From NCBI GenBank assembly GCA_017441205.1, contig JAFRYG010000180.1, positions 1-32,303 on the forward strand: a DNA stretch of 32,303 bases, written 5' to 3'. Shown here one piece after another: positions 24,833 to 32,303 of the stretch. A program made the translations under genes and the position numbers. Numbering within the stretch: position 1 is the first letter of the stretch; each line of letters opens with the position of its first letter. This stretch comes from Pseudomonadota bacterium (GTDB lineage: Bacteria > Myxococcota_A > Bradymonadia > UBA4248). The notes beneath the pieces are model-generated. The model was not told the origin of the DNA. It saw only the letters and a list, made by a program, of their open reading frames with translations, and did not search any database.

Positions 24833-26047
24833 CTATCCCTTGACCGTGCTGCTCATCGAGAAGATTGGCAGATACATACCGATCAGCATACCACCGACGA
24901 TAACCGCCAGGAAGCACATGATGAGTGGTTCCAGCAAGGCCATCATACCGGCGATGGCGCTGTCGACTTCTTCATCGTAGAAATCAGCAATTTTGCCGAG
25001 CATCGTATCGAGGGCACCCGTTTCTTCACCGACGCGAATCATCTGAACAACCATGTTGGGGAAAACCCCGGTGACGGAAAGCGGATCGGCGAGTGTTGAA
25101 CCTTCGGAAAGTCTCGCCTTTGCAAAGAGAATGGCTTCGGAGACGGCAATATTCGAAATGGAATCGCTGACAATTCCAAGGGCATCCATGAGGGGAACGC
25201 CGGACGAAATCATGGTTCCCAGGGTACGTGTAAATGTCGAAACTGCGGATTTTCGAATGACATTGCCGATACCCGGCATCTGAAGAGCCACTGTATCCAC
25301 GGCTTTCTTGATGGGACGCTGTTTAAGCGCCAGAATGATCAACGTCGGCACCGCGACGCAGGTAAGTAAAATATAGACGATGTTGCTGCTGACCCAGTTG
25401 GATGCATCGACGAGGAACTGCGTCAATCCGGGAAGCTCACCGCCCATGGCACTGAACATATCCTGGAATGTCGGAATGACTTTCCACAACATGAAGATGG
25501 CAATGGCGATCGATACGACGAGCGTCCCCAAAGGATAAGTCAAAGCTCCTTTAATTTTGCGCTTGAGAGCGTCTGCTTTTTCGAGCTGTGTACACAGACG
25601 CGTCAGAATGGTATCGAGGACGCCGCCGATTTCGCCTGCCGTGACCAGCGAGCAGTACAGCGGAGAAAACACCAGGGGATGTTTTCTGAGCGCGTCACCG
25701 AAAGTCATACCCGTTTCGACATCTGCCTTGACTGCCAACTGGACTTTTTTGAAGTGGTAGTTGGGTTCCTGAGACGAAAGCAAATCCAGAGCCTGAACAA
25801 TAGGCAGACCTGCGTCGATCATCGTCGAAAGCTGTCGAGAAAAAATGACGAGTTCACGGCTGCTGACACCGCTCGTACCAGGAATTTTGAACGGCGGAAT
25901 GCCTTCGGGTTTGGGTTTGATGGAAATGACCTCAAGTCCGTTTGCCTGCAACCGCTGTCCGACGGCATCTGCTGTCGGTGCATCCATTTCGCCCCTTCGC
26001 GTTACACCGGTAGCAACGAGCTTCGCTTTATATAAATAGGTTGGCAT
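24833..26047 (-). CDS. pilC: Type IV pilus / type II secretion inner-membrane platform protein PilC
   Basis: 404 aa, normal for PilC/GspF. It forms the inner-membrane platform that the assembly (PilB) and retraction (PilT) ATPases act on. Two T2SS-F repeats are visible: FSRQLSTMIDAGLPIVQALD with GEIGGVLDTIL, and FTRTLGTMISSGVPLMDAL with GEETGALDTML. Hydrophobic segments lie near residues 170-190, 220-240 and 375-400. The N-terminus MPTYLYKAKLVATG..RRGEMDA is typical, so the start is placed at 26047, where AGGAG stands just upstream, and not at the longer frame from 26083. It follows pilT on the same strand with a 229-nt gap that holds a MITE-like inverted repeat. Confidence 0.93.
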   Translation of the reverse strand: MPTYLYKAKLVATGVTRRGEMDAPTADAVGQRLQANGLEVISIKPKPEGIPPFKIPGTSGVSSRELVIFSRQLSTMIDAGLPIVQALDLLSSQEPNYHFKKVQLAVKADVETGMTFGDALRKHPLVFSPLYCSLVTAGEIGGVLDTILTRLCTQLEKADALKRKIKGALTYPLGTLVVSIAIAIFMLWKVIPTFQDMFSAMGGELPGLTQFLVDASNWVSSNIVYILLTCVAVPTLIILALKQRPIKKAVDTVALQMPGIGNVIRKSAVSTFTRTLGTMISSGVPLMDALGIVSDSISNIAVSEAILFAKARLSEGSTLADPLSVTGVFPNMVVQMIRVGEETGALDTMLGKIADFYDEEVDSAIAGMMALLEPLIMCFLAVIVGGMLIGMYLPIFSMSSTVKG

Positions 26048-26144
26048 CTGTAACTCCTGATATATCAGACTGTATTCGGCCAAAAACGTCCGAAAACATT
26101 CCTTTAGCCTACCAAAGTCATATATTCGGGCAAATAATTAATGT

Positions 26145-26259
26145 TAGAGGTTAGGAATCAGTTGTAGGTCGCTGGTTTGGAAATGCGCCCACCAGGCGCG
26201 TTCGCAACGACCGGATGGCGTATGAATTAACTCGCCCAACAACCAATCCCTGACCTCTA
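26145..26259. mobile_element. MITE-like inverted-repeat element between pilT and pilC
   Basis: Left arm 26145-26168 and right arm 26236-26259 are inverted repeats matching at 19 of 24 positions, both ending in TAGAGGT. The 67-nt centre contains a small hairpin, GCGCC-CACCA-GGCGC (26185-26199). No coding capacity and no clear target duplication are visible, so it may equally be an intercistronic RNA hairpin. Confidence 0.4.
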
Positions 26260-26276
26260 GCCACTAACCACCAGGA

Positions 26277-27350
26277 CTAAAGTCCCATCAGCTTTTTGAG
26301 TTCAAGCGTATCACTTGAGTGCGACAAAGCCTCATCCGCAGTAATCATCCGATTCAGATAGAGATCGGCAAGCGCCTGATTCATCGTCTGCATACCACTC
26401 TTGCTGCGGTTGAGCTGGAGAGTGGAATAAATCATATGAACCTTGTCTTCACGGATGAGATTGCGAATACCGGCATTGGCGACGAGTATTTCGAGTGCAA
26501 TGACGCGCCCGCGACCGCCAGCCCTTTGCAGGAGCTGCTGACAGACGACGCCCTCGAGAACGAACGAAAGCTGTGTACGAACCTGATCCTGCTGTTCGGC
26601 AGGAAATACGTCGATGATTCGGTTGACTGTCTGGGACGTGCTGTTGGTATGGAGCGTGGAAAGCACAAGGTGACCGGTTTCGGCAAGAATGAGCGCAGTT
26701 TCGATCGATTCACGATCGCGCAGCTCACCCAGCAGAACGACATCGGGATCCTGGCGCAGCAAATAACGCACGGCCGTATGATAACTCTCCGTATCCGTTC
26801 CGACCTCCCTCTGATTGACGAGAGCCTGACGATTCTGATGAATATACTCAATGGGATCTTCGATCGTAATAATATGTTTTTTATAGGAACGATTGATATG
26901 ATCGATAATCGTCGCCAGTGTCGTCGTTTTGCCCGAACCTGTCGGTCCCGTAATCAGGACGAGCCCTCTGGGAAGTTCAGCCATTTCCTTGATGATCGGC
27001 GGCAGGCAGAGTTCCTCGAAAGAACGTATCTTTGTTGGAATATAACGGAATGCCCCCGAAACTGCGCCGCGCTGCATAAAGATATTGCCGCGGAAACGTG
27101 CGAAATCCTCGATACCGAACGAAAAGTCCAGCTCATTTTCTTTTTCAAAGCGTTCAATCTGTTCATCCGACAGCAGACTCATACACAAAGCTCTCGTTTG
27201 TGCGGGCTGAAGCGGTTCGGATTTCAGGGGAAGCAATTCACCGTCAATTCTAAGTTCAGGGGGAGAATTTGTCGAAATATGCAAGTCGCTCGCACCCTGT
27301 TTTACCATCAGCGTCAAAAGCTGATTCATCGTCTTTCGAATCTGGTCCAT
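26277..27350 (-). CDS. pilT: Type IV pilus retraction ATPase PilT
   Basis: 357 aa, close to the family norm. A cytoplasmic hexameric ATPase that depolymerises pili and powers twitching. It shows ASDLHIS near the N-terminus, Walker A GPTGSGKT (residues 135-142), the Asp box ITIEDPIEYIH, Walker B region VVLLGELRDRES, the His box GHLVLSTLHTNS and the PilT-specific GIRNLIREDK near the C-terminus. AAGGAAGAAGG (27352-27362, minus strand) supports the start. Upstream lies the cysK terminator, so pilB is not adjacent. The order pilT then pilC resembles the pilB-pilT-pilC order of many bacteria without its first gene. Confidence 0.95.
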   Translation of the reverse strand: MDQIRKTMNQLLTLMVKQGASDLHISTNSPPELRIDGELLPLKSEPLQPAQTRALCMSLLSDEQIERFEKENELDFSFGIEDFARFRGNIFMQRGAVSGAFRYIPTKIRSFEELCLPPIIKEMAELPRGLVLITGPTGSGKTTTLATIIDHINRSYKKHIITIEDPIEYIHQNRQALVNQREVGTDTESYHTAVRYLLRQDPDVVLLGELRDRESIETALILAETGHLVLSTLHTNSTSQTVNRIIDVFPAEQQDQVRTQLSFVLEGVVCQQLLQRAGGRGRVIALEILVANAGIRNLIREDKVHMIYSTLQLNRSKSGMQTMNQALADLYLNRMITADEALSHSSDTLELKKLMGL

Positions 27351-27524
27351 ACCTTCTTCCTTATTAATAGTGAAGCTATCCTCTGTACAGAAAACGCCAA
27401 AACACGTATCCGCTCAATGTTCAGCGAATATATCCGATAAAGGGGGACAGACCCAAAATCTCTCCCCTTTTCATGCTTATAACACGGATAATCAAAAGAT
27501 ATTAGCAGTTCTTATTATATACAC

Positions 27525-27551
27525 AAAAAAGGCGCGCCAAAGCGCGTCTTT
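27525..27551 (-). terminator. Intrinsic terminator of cysK
   Basis: On the minus strand AAAGACGCG pairs with CGCGCCTTT (one G-T) across a short loop and continues into a run of Ts (27525-27530 read as A on +). It lies just after the cysK stop. Confidence 0.8.
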
Positions 27552-27567
27552 CCGCATACCGCCGTTA

Positions 27568-28521
27568 TCATTCCTCTCCCAGCGGTGTCGACATATACTT
27601 GTCGACGCCATCGGGAAGGAATGTCACGATCTTCATCCCCGGCTGGATCTGCCCGCGCCGGGCGAGTTCCAGAACTGCAGCAATATTTGCCCCGCCGGAT
27701 ATTCCGCAGGAAATGGCATCCTGGCTGATGAGTTCTTTTGCCTGAATCATTGCTTCACGCGTCTCAACCCCGATGACATCGTGAATCAAACTCAAATCCA
27801 GAATGCTGGGAACGAAATTGGCGCCGATTCCCTGAATGCCATGGGATCCCGGCACGATGGGGTCACCTCGCAATTTTTGAGCAATGATCGGCGAGGTCGA
27901 TGGTTCGACAGCGACAGCACGGACATTCGGATTTTGTTCCTTGAGGAATTTCGCGGTTCCCGTCAAAGTTCCGCCGGTTCCGACGCCCGCGACGACATAA
28001 TCAATATCCGTTCCCAGCTGCTGCGCAATTTCGGGGCCGGTCGTTTCATAGTGCGCGAGTACATTGGCGGGATTATCGAACTGCATCGGCATGAAGTAGT
28101 GTCCGGAATTGAGATCGACGATCCGCTTTGCGCCGGCGATGGCTCCCTTCATGCCATCAGCCCCCGGGGTGAGCAAAAACTTGGCATGATAAATCGACAT
28201 CATACTGCGGCGTTCCTTGCTCATGGAATCCGGCATCACGAGTACGACGGGAATTTTCAGGGCTGCGCCGACGGCCGCAAGCCCGATACCGGTATTGCCG
28301 CTCGTCGGTTCAATGATCGTGACCCGAGTCGATCCTGGTACCAAAATGCCTTTGTCGATGGCATCCCTGATCATATACCAGGCCACGCGATCCTTAACGG
28401 AACCGGAGGGATTGCACCGTTCCTGCTTGACATAGACATCCGCACCGACGATCGCCGAAATGCGTTCCAGTCTCGTCAGCGGAGTTCTGCCAAGACAGGC
28501 AATGTAGCTGATTTTATCCAT
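27568..28521 (-). CDS. cysK: Cysteine synthase A (O-acetylserine sulfhydrylase)
   Basis: 317 aa, PLP enzyme that makes cysteine from O-acetylserine and sulfide. The PLP lysine is K43 in NPSGSVKDR. PTSGNTGIGLA binds substrate, GVGTGGTLTG is the phosphate cradle, and SCGISGGANIAA the C-terminal cofactor motif. No CBS regulatory domain is present, so it is CysK-like rather than cystathionine beta-synthase. It starts 12 nt after the stop of the S41 protease gene and so is probably in its operon. A cysteine-making enzyme beside many Cys-rich exported proteins is suggestive only. Confidence 0.93.
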   Translation of the reverse strand: MDKISYIACLGRTPLTRLERISAIVGADVYVKQERCNPSGSVKDRVAWYMIRDAIDKGILVPGSTRVTIIEPTSGNTGIGLAAVGAALKIPVVLVMPDSMSKERRSMMSIYHAKFLLTPGADGMKGAIAGAKRIVDLNSGHYFMPMQFDNPANVLAHYETTGPEIAQQLGTDIDYVVAGVGTGGTLTGTAKFLKEQNPNVRAVAVEPSTSPIIAQKLRGDPIVPGSHGIQGIGANFVPSILDLSLIHDVIGVETREAMIQAKELISQDAISCGISGGANIAAVLELARRGQIQPGMKIVTFLPDGVDKYMSTPLGEE

Positions 28522-28533
28522 CCCGGTGTTCCA

Positions 28534-31500
28534 TCATTTTGAGGTGCGATTGACATGAAAGATGCCGACAGTCTCGGTATCCAGCCTGTCGCGCGCAATA
28601 ATCACGAGGGAATTGTCACCTACTTTAAGCGGCATCTCCACTGCGATCCTCTTGTCGCGTCCCGTTATCAGACCATAATCGAGCTTTTCGACCTTGAGCT
28701 GCAGTCCATCGTGTGTCCAGACGTATGCTTCATAGTCGCGCAAAGCTTCATTGTCGCTCAAATCCGCCATCATAGTGACCGAAGACGCCGTCTCGCTGTG
28801 TGAACGTTCATCGAATTTCACCACGGGACCTTCGTAACTGAAGACGGCATCCATGGAGGACGATGCGGATTTATCGGATCCATCTTTTGCGGGTTGCTGC
28901 GCGACGGGAGCCGCCAGGTCTTTTCGGGCGACAAAGGCGCAGGGATTCAAATCCCCTTCGTGCCAGCACACACCGGCGAATTCGTTATTCAGCGGATGAA
29001 CATCCACATTCAGATCTTCCCGGGGACTGGCGATGGCAATTCCCGACTGAAGCCGGGACATCAACCGCGCGCCTTTGATAATGCTGTTCGACGAAATCTG
29101 AGCATTTGCTTTTGATTCAAACGGTGTCTTTTCGACAGGAATGATTACAGGCTGCACCAGATTCGCATCGTAGGCTTCATCGGCAATCGTCAGATTCAAA
29201 AAGACTTCATCCGGATTGAATGGCCTGTCGCGTTTGATGCGCTTGCTGGGTGGTTTTTGGGGCCGTTCCTTGCTGACATCGAATTTGAGCACGACCAGTT
29301 TTGAGTCGCCCGGGGCCAGCTTTTCGATACTTGCCTTGCCCTGCTGGAGCAGCACACCGCTGCCCGATTCGTTGGCAATGTTGATATTGACTTTCTCGGA
29401 CAATGCATCACCGACATTTTTTACCCACAAATACATGTCGACGGATTCGCCTCTGCTCAGGCGGCCATCGCTGTTTCCGCGCACGATATCATCGATCCAG
29501 TAGGTGTAGGCAAATCGCGGGCGCTCACGCTGAACGATGGTAGCCATAAACTGTCCGGTCTGTTCGAGCGGCTTGTTGGCAAGACGCGCATCATCACCCT
29601 GGAAAAACTTCACATCGACGAGATCATCGCGCGACGCCATGGATTTGGGAATCTTGATCTTCAGAGGCCATTCGCGCTGTTCCCCGGGCCGAATGCGTCC
29701 GAACGCAAACTCACGTTCATCGAATGCACCGTTGTTTGACGTTATGTAAGCCGTAAACTGCGACAAATCGCCGGATTCACAGTCATTTTTGACCCACATG
29801 ATGAGATTCTTCTCTTCACCATCGGCCAAAAACTCAAGCCGTTCCCCGGGATGGATGCTCGCATCCCCGAGTTTCATTCCCCAGCTGAACTGCGTACATG
29901 CGGGCCCTTTATCGACATCCCAGTTGATCTTCAGCTGTTCGAGGGCCTTGCGCAGCTGCGCCTTGTAATCCACGCTGTACTGTTCAAAGAAGCTGCCGGA
30001 ATTGCGGATGATTTCACCAGCCTTGTCTGATTTGGCCTGCTGAATCAAACCGATCGCAAAGTCTATTTCATTGTCGGCCGTGTAATCCTCTGTCGATTTG
30101 AGATCGTAAGTCGTCAGACCAAGTTCCTTTGCCCGCTGTTCATCCTCTTTGGATGGGACGTACAGATAGCGCAGCGAAGCTGCTGACTGGCGTTCCCTGG
30201 TCTTATTGCTGTGCAGCGACTGTTCGAGAGAATTTTCGCGCCGGATGTTCTGATTCTCAACCAGGCTGATGCCATCCGTTTCGCCGACGTACGACGGTAC
30301 CAGACGAATATCGGGAACGATGCCGACGCCCTGTATCGAGATATCCCCGGGCGTCAGATACTGCGCAGAAGTGATTTTAATCGCGCTGCCATCGGGATTG
30401 TCCTTGAGAATCTGAACACTGCCCTTGCCGAAACTCCACTCACCGACAATCACCGCGCGTTCGTGGAACTGCAGTGCTCCCGAAACAATTTCGGAGGCAG
30501 ATGCACTGCCTTCGTTGATCAGAACAACGATGGGATACCCCCGTTCCGGTCCGGTTTGTTTGGCTTTCGTCGATAATCTGTCGGCTTTGGTGGAACCTTC
30601 AACACTGACAATCGTATCGTCTTTTTCGAGGAAAAGTTCTGCGATTTGAACAGACTGCTCGAGCAAACCACCGGAATTGTTGCGCAAATCGAGCACAAGC
30701 CCCTTCATCTTCGGCATATCCTTATGAAGCTGGGCGAGGTGGGTTTTGACTTCCTGGGCCGTCGTCTGATCAAAGGATTTGAGTTTGATGTAGCCGATAT
30801 CTTCTTTTTTGAGTGCATGCGATGTCACGCTCTTGATCTGAATCTGTTCGCGCGTAATCACAAATGGTCTTGCCTCTGTCCAGCCGCGCCGTTTGATGTA
30901 GAGCGTTACTTTGGTACCGACCTCTCCGCGCATTCTGTCCACTGCATCCTGAAGCGGCATGTTCTCGGTCGATTCGTCATCGATGCGCACGACCATGTCG
31001 CCGGCCTTAATACCCGCGCGCCACGCCGGTGTCCCCTCCATCGGCGAAATGACCGTCAAATTGTCATCCCGAACGCCGACGACGAATCCACATCCGCCAA
31101 ACCCGCCGTTCCCCGTCATTACATCTTCAAAAAGATACGGCGGAAGCAGGTTGGTATGGGGATCCAGTGTACCAAACATCCCGTTGATCATCGCATATTC
31201 AAGTTCAGCAGGATCCTTGGGATCACTCAGATGTGCAAAAACAAAATTATAGACATCCTCGCACATCCGATACGCATCCAGCTGCGAAATCACGCTGCCG
31301 ACATTGTAATGCTTCGCATCCAGACCAACGCGAAGCGTCAGACTCGTCGGATTGTCGTCGATTCTGCGATCGAACTGAGCAACGACCTCAGGCACCATAT
31401 TCTGAATCGCGTCGATTCCGTGAATTGTCATACGACGCCAGTTGATGCGCTCCGGCTCAACATAGCGCGCATTGAGCAGCGCAAGCGAAAATTGGGTCAA

Positions 31501-31701
31501 AAGAAGCGTCCTGGCCGGTCTGGCAAAAACCGTTCCTTCATCGCCGTTCCCAGCTATCGGCGCACTCTCACTGCCGGCGGACTGCTGCTCGACGAGTCCC
31601 TGCGTCGGTTTATCGGCAGTTTTCACCCCACATCCCGCCAAAAGGGATGCCGCAAGCAAAACAATAATATGAGTTGGATGAATTATTCGAAGGTTCATCA
31701 T
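28534..31701 (-). CDS. S41-family C-terminal-processing protease, large lipoprotein
   Basis: 1055 aa, more than twice a usual CtpA. Signal peptide with lipobox LAGC (C24), and AAGGA ahead of the ATG. A PDZ domain (about 200-290; GFVVGV, GTPAWRAGIKAGDMVVRID) leads into the S41 core: LVLDLRNNSGGLLEQ, then EGSASASEIVSGAL with catalytic Ser401 (E. coli Prc S430) and GEWSFGKGSVQ with Lys426 (Prc K455), the same Ser-Lys spacing of 25. After about residue 500 come roughly 550 residues with at least two Ig/CARDB-like beta domains (DDIVRGNSDGRLSRGESVD, LWVKNVGDALSEKV) and a C-terminal GDNSLVIIARD strand. This layout resembles the long myxobacterial S41 peptidases, from memory. I infer processing of exported or outer-membrane proteins from the periplasmic face. 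First gene of the operon with cysK. Confidence 0.88.
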   Translation of the reverse strand: MMNLRIIHPTHIIVLLAASLLAGCGVKTADKPTQGLVEQQSAGSESAPIAGNGDEGTVFARPARTLLLTQFSLALLNARYVEPERINWRRMTIHGIDAIQNMVPEVVAQFDRRIDDNPTSLTLRVGLDAKHYNVGSVISQLDAYRMCEDVYNFVFAHLSDPKDPAELEYAMINGMFGTLDPHTNLLPPYLFEDVMTGNGGFGGCGFVVGVRDDNLTVISPMEGTPAWRAGIKAGDMVVRIDDESTENMPLQDAVDRMRGEVGTKVTLYIKRRGWTEARPFVITREQIQIKSVTSHALKKEDIGYIKLKSFDQTTAQEVKTHLAQLHKDMPKMKGLVLDLRNNSGGLLEQSVQIAELFLEKDDTIVSVEGSTKADRLSTKAKQTGPERGYPIVVLINEGSASASEIVSGALQFHERAVIVGEWSFGKGSVQILKDNPDGSAIKITSAQYLTPGDISIQGVGIVPDIRLVPSYVGETDGISLVENQNIRRENSLEQSLHSNKTRERQSAASLRYLYVPSKEDEQRAKELGLTTYDLKSTEDYTADNEIDFAIGLIQQAKSDKAGEIIRNSGSFFEQYSVDYKAQLRKALEQLKINWDVDKGPACTQFSWGMKLGDASIHPGERLEFLADGEEKNLIMWVKNDCESGDLSQFTAYITSNNGAFDEREFAFGRIRPGEQREWPLKIKIPKSMASRDDLVDVKFFQGDDARLANKPLEQTGQFMATIVQRERPRFAYTYWIDDIVRGNSDGRLSRGESVDMYLWVKNVGDALSEKVNINIANESGSGVLLQQGKASIEKLAPGDSKLVVLKFDVSKERPQKPPSKRIKRDRPFNPDEVFLNLTIADEAYDANLVQPVIIPVEKTPFESKANAQISSNSIIKGARLMSRLQSGIAIASPREDLNVDVHPLNNEFAGVCWHEGDLNPCAFVARKDLAAPVAQQPAKDGSDKSASSSMDAVFSYEGPVVKFDERSHSETASSVTMMADLSDNEALRDYEAYVWTHDGLQLKVEKLDYGLITGRDKRIAVEMPLKVGDNSLVIIARDRLDTETVGIFHVNRTSK

Positions 31702-31850
31702 GAATCCTTAATCAATTGAATTCCGGAAACACTCGATCCGGATACGCTGCTCAAGATTATCATAAAGATGTGGAGAACTCTCAGCTTTTATGCAGAACGC
31801 ACAAAAAAAATTGCTTATTTCCAATTTTGTTCTGATGAAATGCTTCGGCT

Positions 31851-31877
31851 ATTCGGGGCAATGACATTGCCCCGAAT
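31851..31877. repeat. Perfect 27-bp palindrome
   Basis: ATTCGGGGCAATG (31851-31863), a single central A, CATTGCCCCGAAT (31865-31877). The arms are perfect over 13 bp. It lies about 150-175 nt upstream of the S41 start. Confidence 0.9.
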
Positions 31878-31887
31878 ACGCCTCGCT

Positions 31888-31921
31888 GCCGTGCTATTTC
31901 CCGATGGTCAATACGCACGGC
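31888..31921 (-). repeat. Bulged hairpin (family member 5, reverse orientation)
   Basis: GCCGTGC (31888-31894) then TATT, and AATA, bulged C31914, GCACGGC (31915-31921). Read on the minus strand it has the GC-G-TATTG layout, but the inner CAATA arm is eroded to AAATA. Confidence 0.55.
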
Positions 31922-32020
31922 TTATTTCTGCATTCATCCCATCATCATCGGTAGAATTACGAATTAACCCAATAATAATCTGTACAGACGTGTCGCGACA
32001 CATCTCTAGCAACAATTCTT

Positions 32021-32091
32021 TGCGCATTGCGCATTACGCATTACGAATTATTCACTATTCACCAAGCATTAAGCATTAAGCATTAAGCATT
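32021..32091. repeat. Heptanucleotide repeat tract
   Basis: Ten consecutive 7-bp units: TGCGCAT x2, TACGCAT, TACGAAT, TATTCAC x2, CAAGCAT, TAAGCAT x3. Each unit type appears once to three times before changing, so the tract mutates in phase with its 7-bp period. Confidence 0.85.
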
Positions 32092-32223
32092 ATTGTACTG
32101 GCCATAGGTAATGACAACAATATACGATTTTCCTTTTCCTGGGGCATCCACTACGGGGATTGATTTTGGTGCATTTCATTTGTCCCCCGGTAGCCGCTAC
32201 GCGCCAACCGGGGGCTACTCGCC

Positions 32224-32247
32224 AGAAGCCTCTAACGAGCTTCTTTT
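32224..32247 (+). terminator. Terminator-like hairpin near right end
   Basis: AGAAGC (32224-32229) pairs with GCTTCT (32239-32244), followed by TTT. With the GC hairpin at 32184-32214 it could end a transcript, but no gene is visible upstream on this strand. Confidence 0.35.
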
Positions 32248-32277
32248 GATATGCTCATTAACCATGTCCATAACAAT

Positions 32278-32303
32278 AAGCATTAAGCATTATGCATTAT
32301 GCA
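32278..32303. repeat. AAGCATT heptamer tract at window end
   Basis: AAGCATT (32278-32284), AAGCATT (32285-32291), ATGCATT (32292-32298), ATGCA to the end. Same unit as 32064-32091, about 190 nt away; the window edge cuts it. Confidence 0.8.

Larger units (their letters stand above)
31702..32303. other. Right-end intergenic region
   Basis: No credible gene is visible. It contains a 27-bp perfect palindrome (31851-31877), hairpin family member 5 (31888-31921), a heptanucleotide tract (32021-32091), a strong hairpin CCCCCGGT/ACCGGGGG (32184-32191/32207-32214), a terminator-like hairpin (32224-32247) and a second heptamer tract running off the window (32278-32303). The promoter of the S41 operon should lie between 31702 and about 31800, but I cannot place it firmly. 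Confidence 0.6.

Noticed and set aside
26319..27440. 373-codon + strand frame opposite pilT
   Set aside because: pilT on the minus strand has all motor ATPase motifs; the opposite frame has none.
27370..28542. 390-codon + strand frame opposite cysK
   Set aside because: Shadow of a clear CysK; no recognisable protein.
30646..31719. 357-codon + strand frame opposite the S41 protease
   Set aside because: Antisense of a protein with intact PDZ and Ser-Lys motifs.

Overview
This window looks like chromosomal DNA from a myxobacteria-like bacterium (Myxococcota or Bradymonadales-type, formerly Deltaproteobacteria) of moderate GC content. The placement is an inference. It rests on several large cysteine-rich lipoproteins with CGNG..GE.CDG-type modules, a very long S41 lipoprotein protease, type IV pilus genes pilT and pilC, and a Bacteroidetes-type SdhB. 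I see no tRNA, rRNA, CRISPR array, transposase or phage gene.

Left part (1-11900, mostly + strand): a repeat-rich intergenic stretch; a SlyD-type prolyl isomerase; a cysteine-rich lipoprotein with a triplicated 276-bp module; a tightly packed three-gene set (degenerate FGGY sugar-kinase homologue, HD-domain alarmone-hydrolase-like protein, small four-helix membrane protein); a single-ORF fusion of a MutT/NUDIX hydrolase to an RlmN-type radical-SAM RNA methyltransferase; a lipoprotein with eight CGDG-type Cys repeats ahead of an alpha/beta-hydrolase-like region; and a lone sdhB/frdB.

Middle (11900-24700): a two-gene minus-strand operon (MORN-repeat secreted protein, then a left-handed beta-helix protein with overlapping coding). 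Next is a 1-kb intergenic region with a candidate small RNA and a micro-ORF. Then come three consecutive paralogous giant cysteine-rich lipoproteins of 808, 854 and 971 aa. They share N- and C-terminal domains but differ in their Cys-rich middles. Two of them also share a nearly identical promoter-like block.

Right part (24700-32303, minus strand): pilT then pilC, separated by a MITE-like inverted repeat; and an S41 protease lipoprotein followed 12 nt later by cysK. The right end is intergenic, with a heptanucleotide repeat tract, a perfect 27-bp palindrome and hairpins.

Two non-coding themes recur. One is a family of five intergenic hairpins with a conserved GC-G-TATTG...CAATA-GC core and a bulged G. 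The other is a set of degenerate 7-bp-phased repeat tracts. The most unusual items are the three-paralog lipoprotein cluster, the NUDIX-RlmN fusion, the degenerate kinase/HD operon and the bulged-G hairpin family. All functional statements come from reading motifs by eye; no database search was run.
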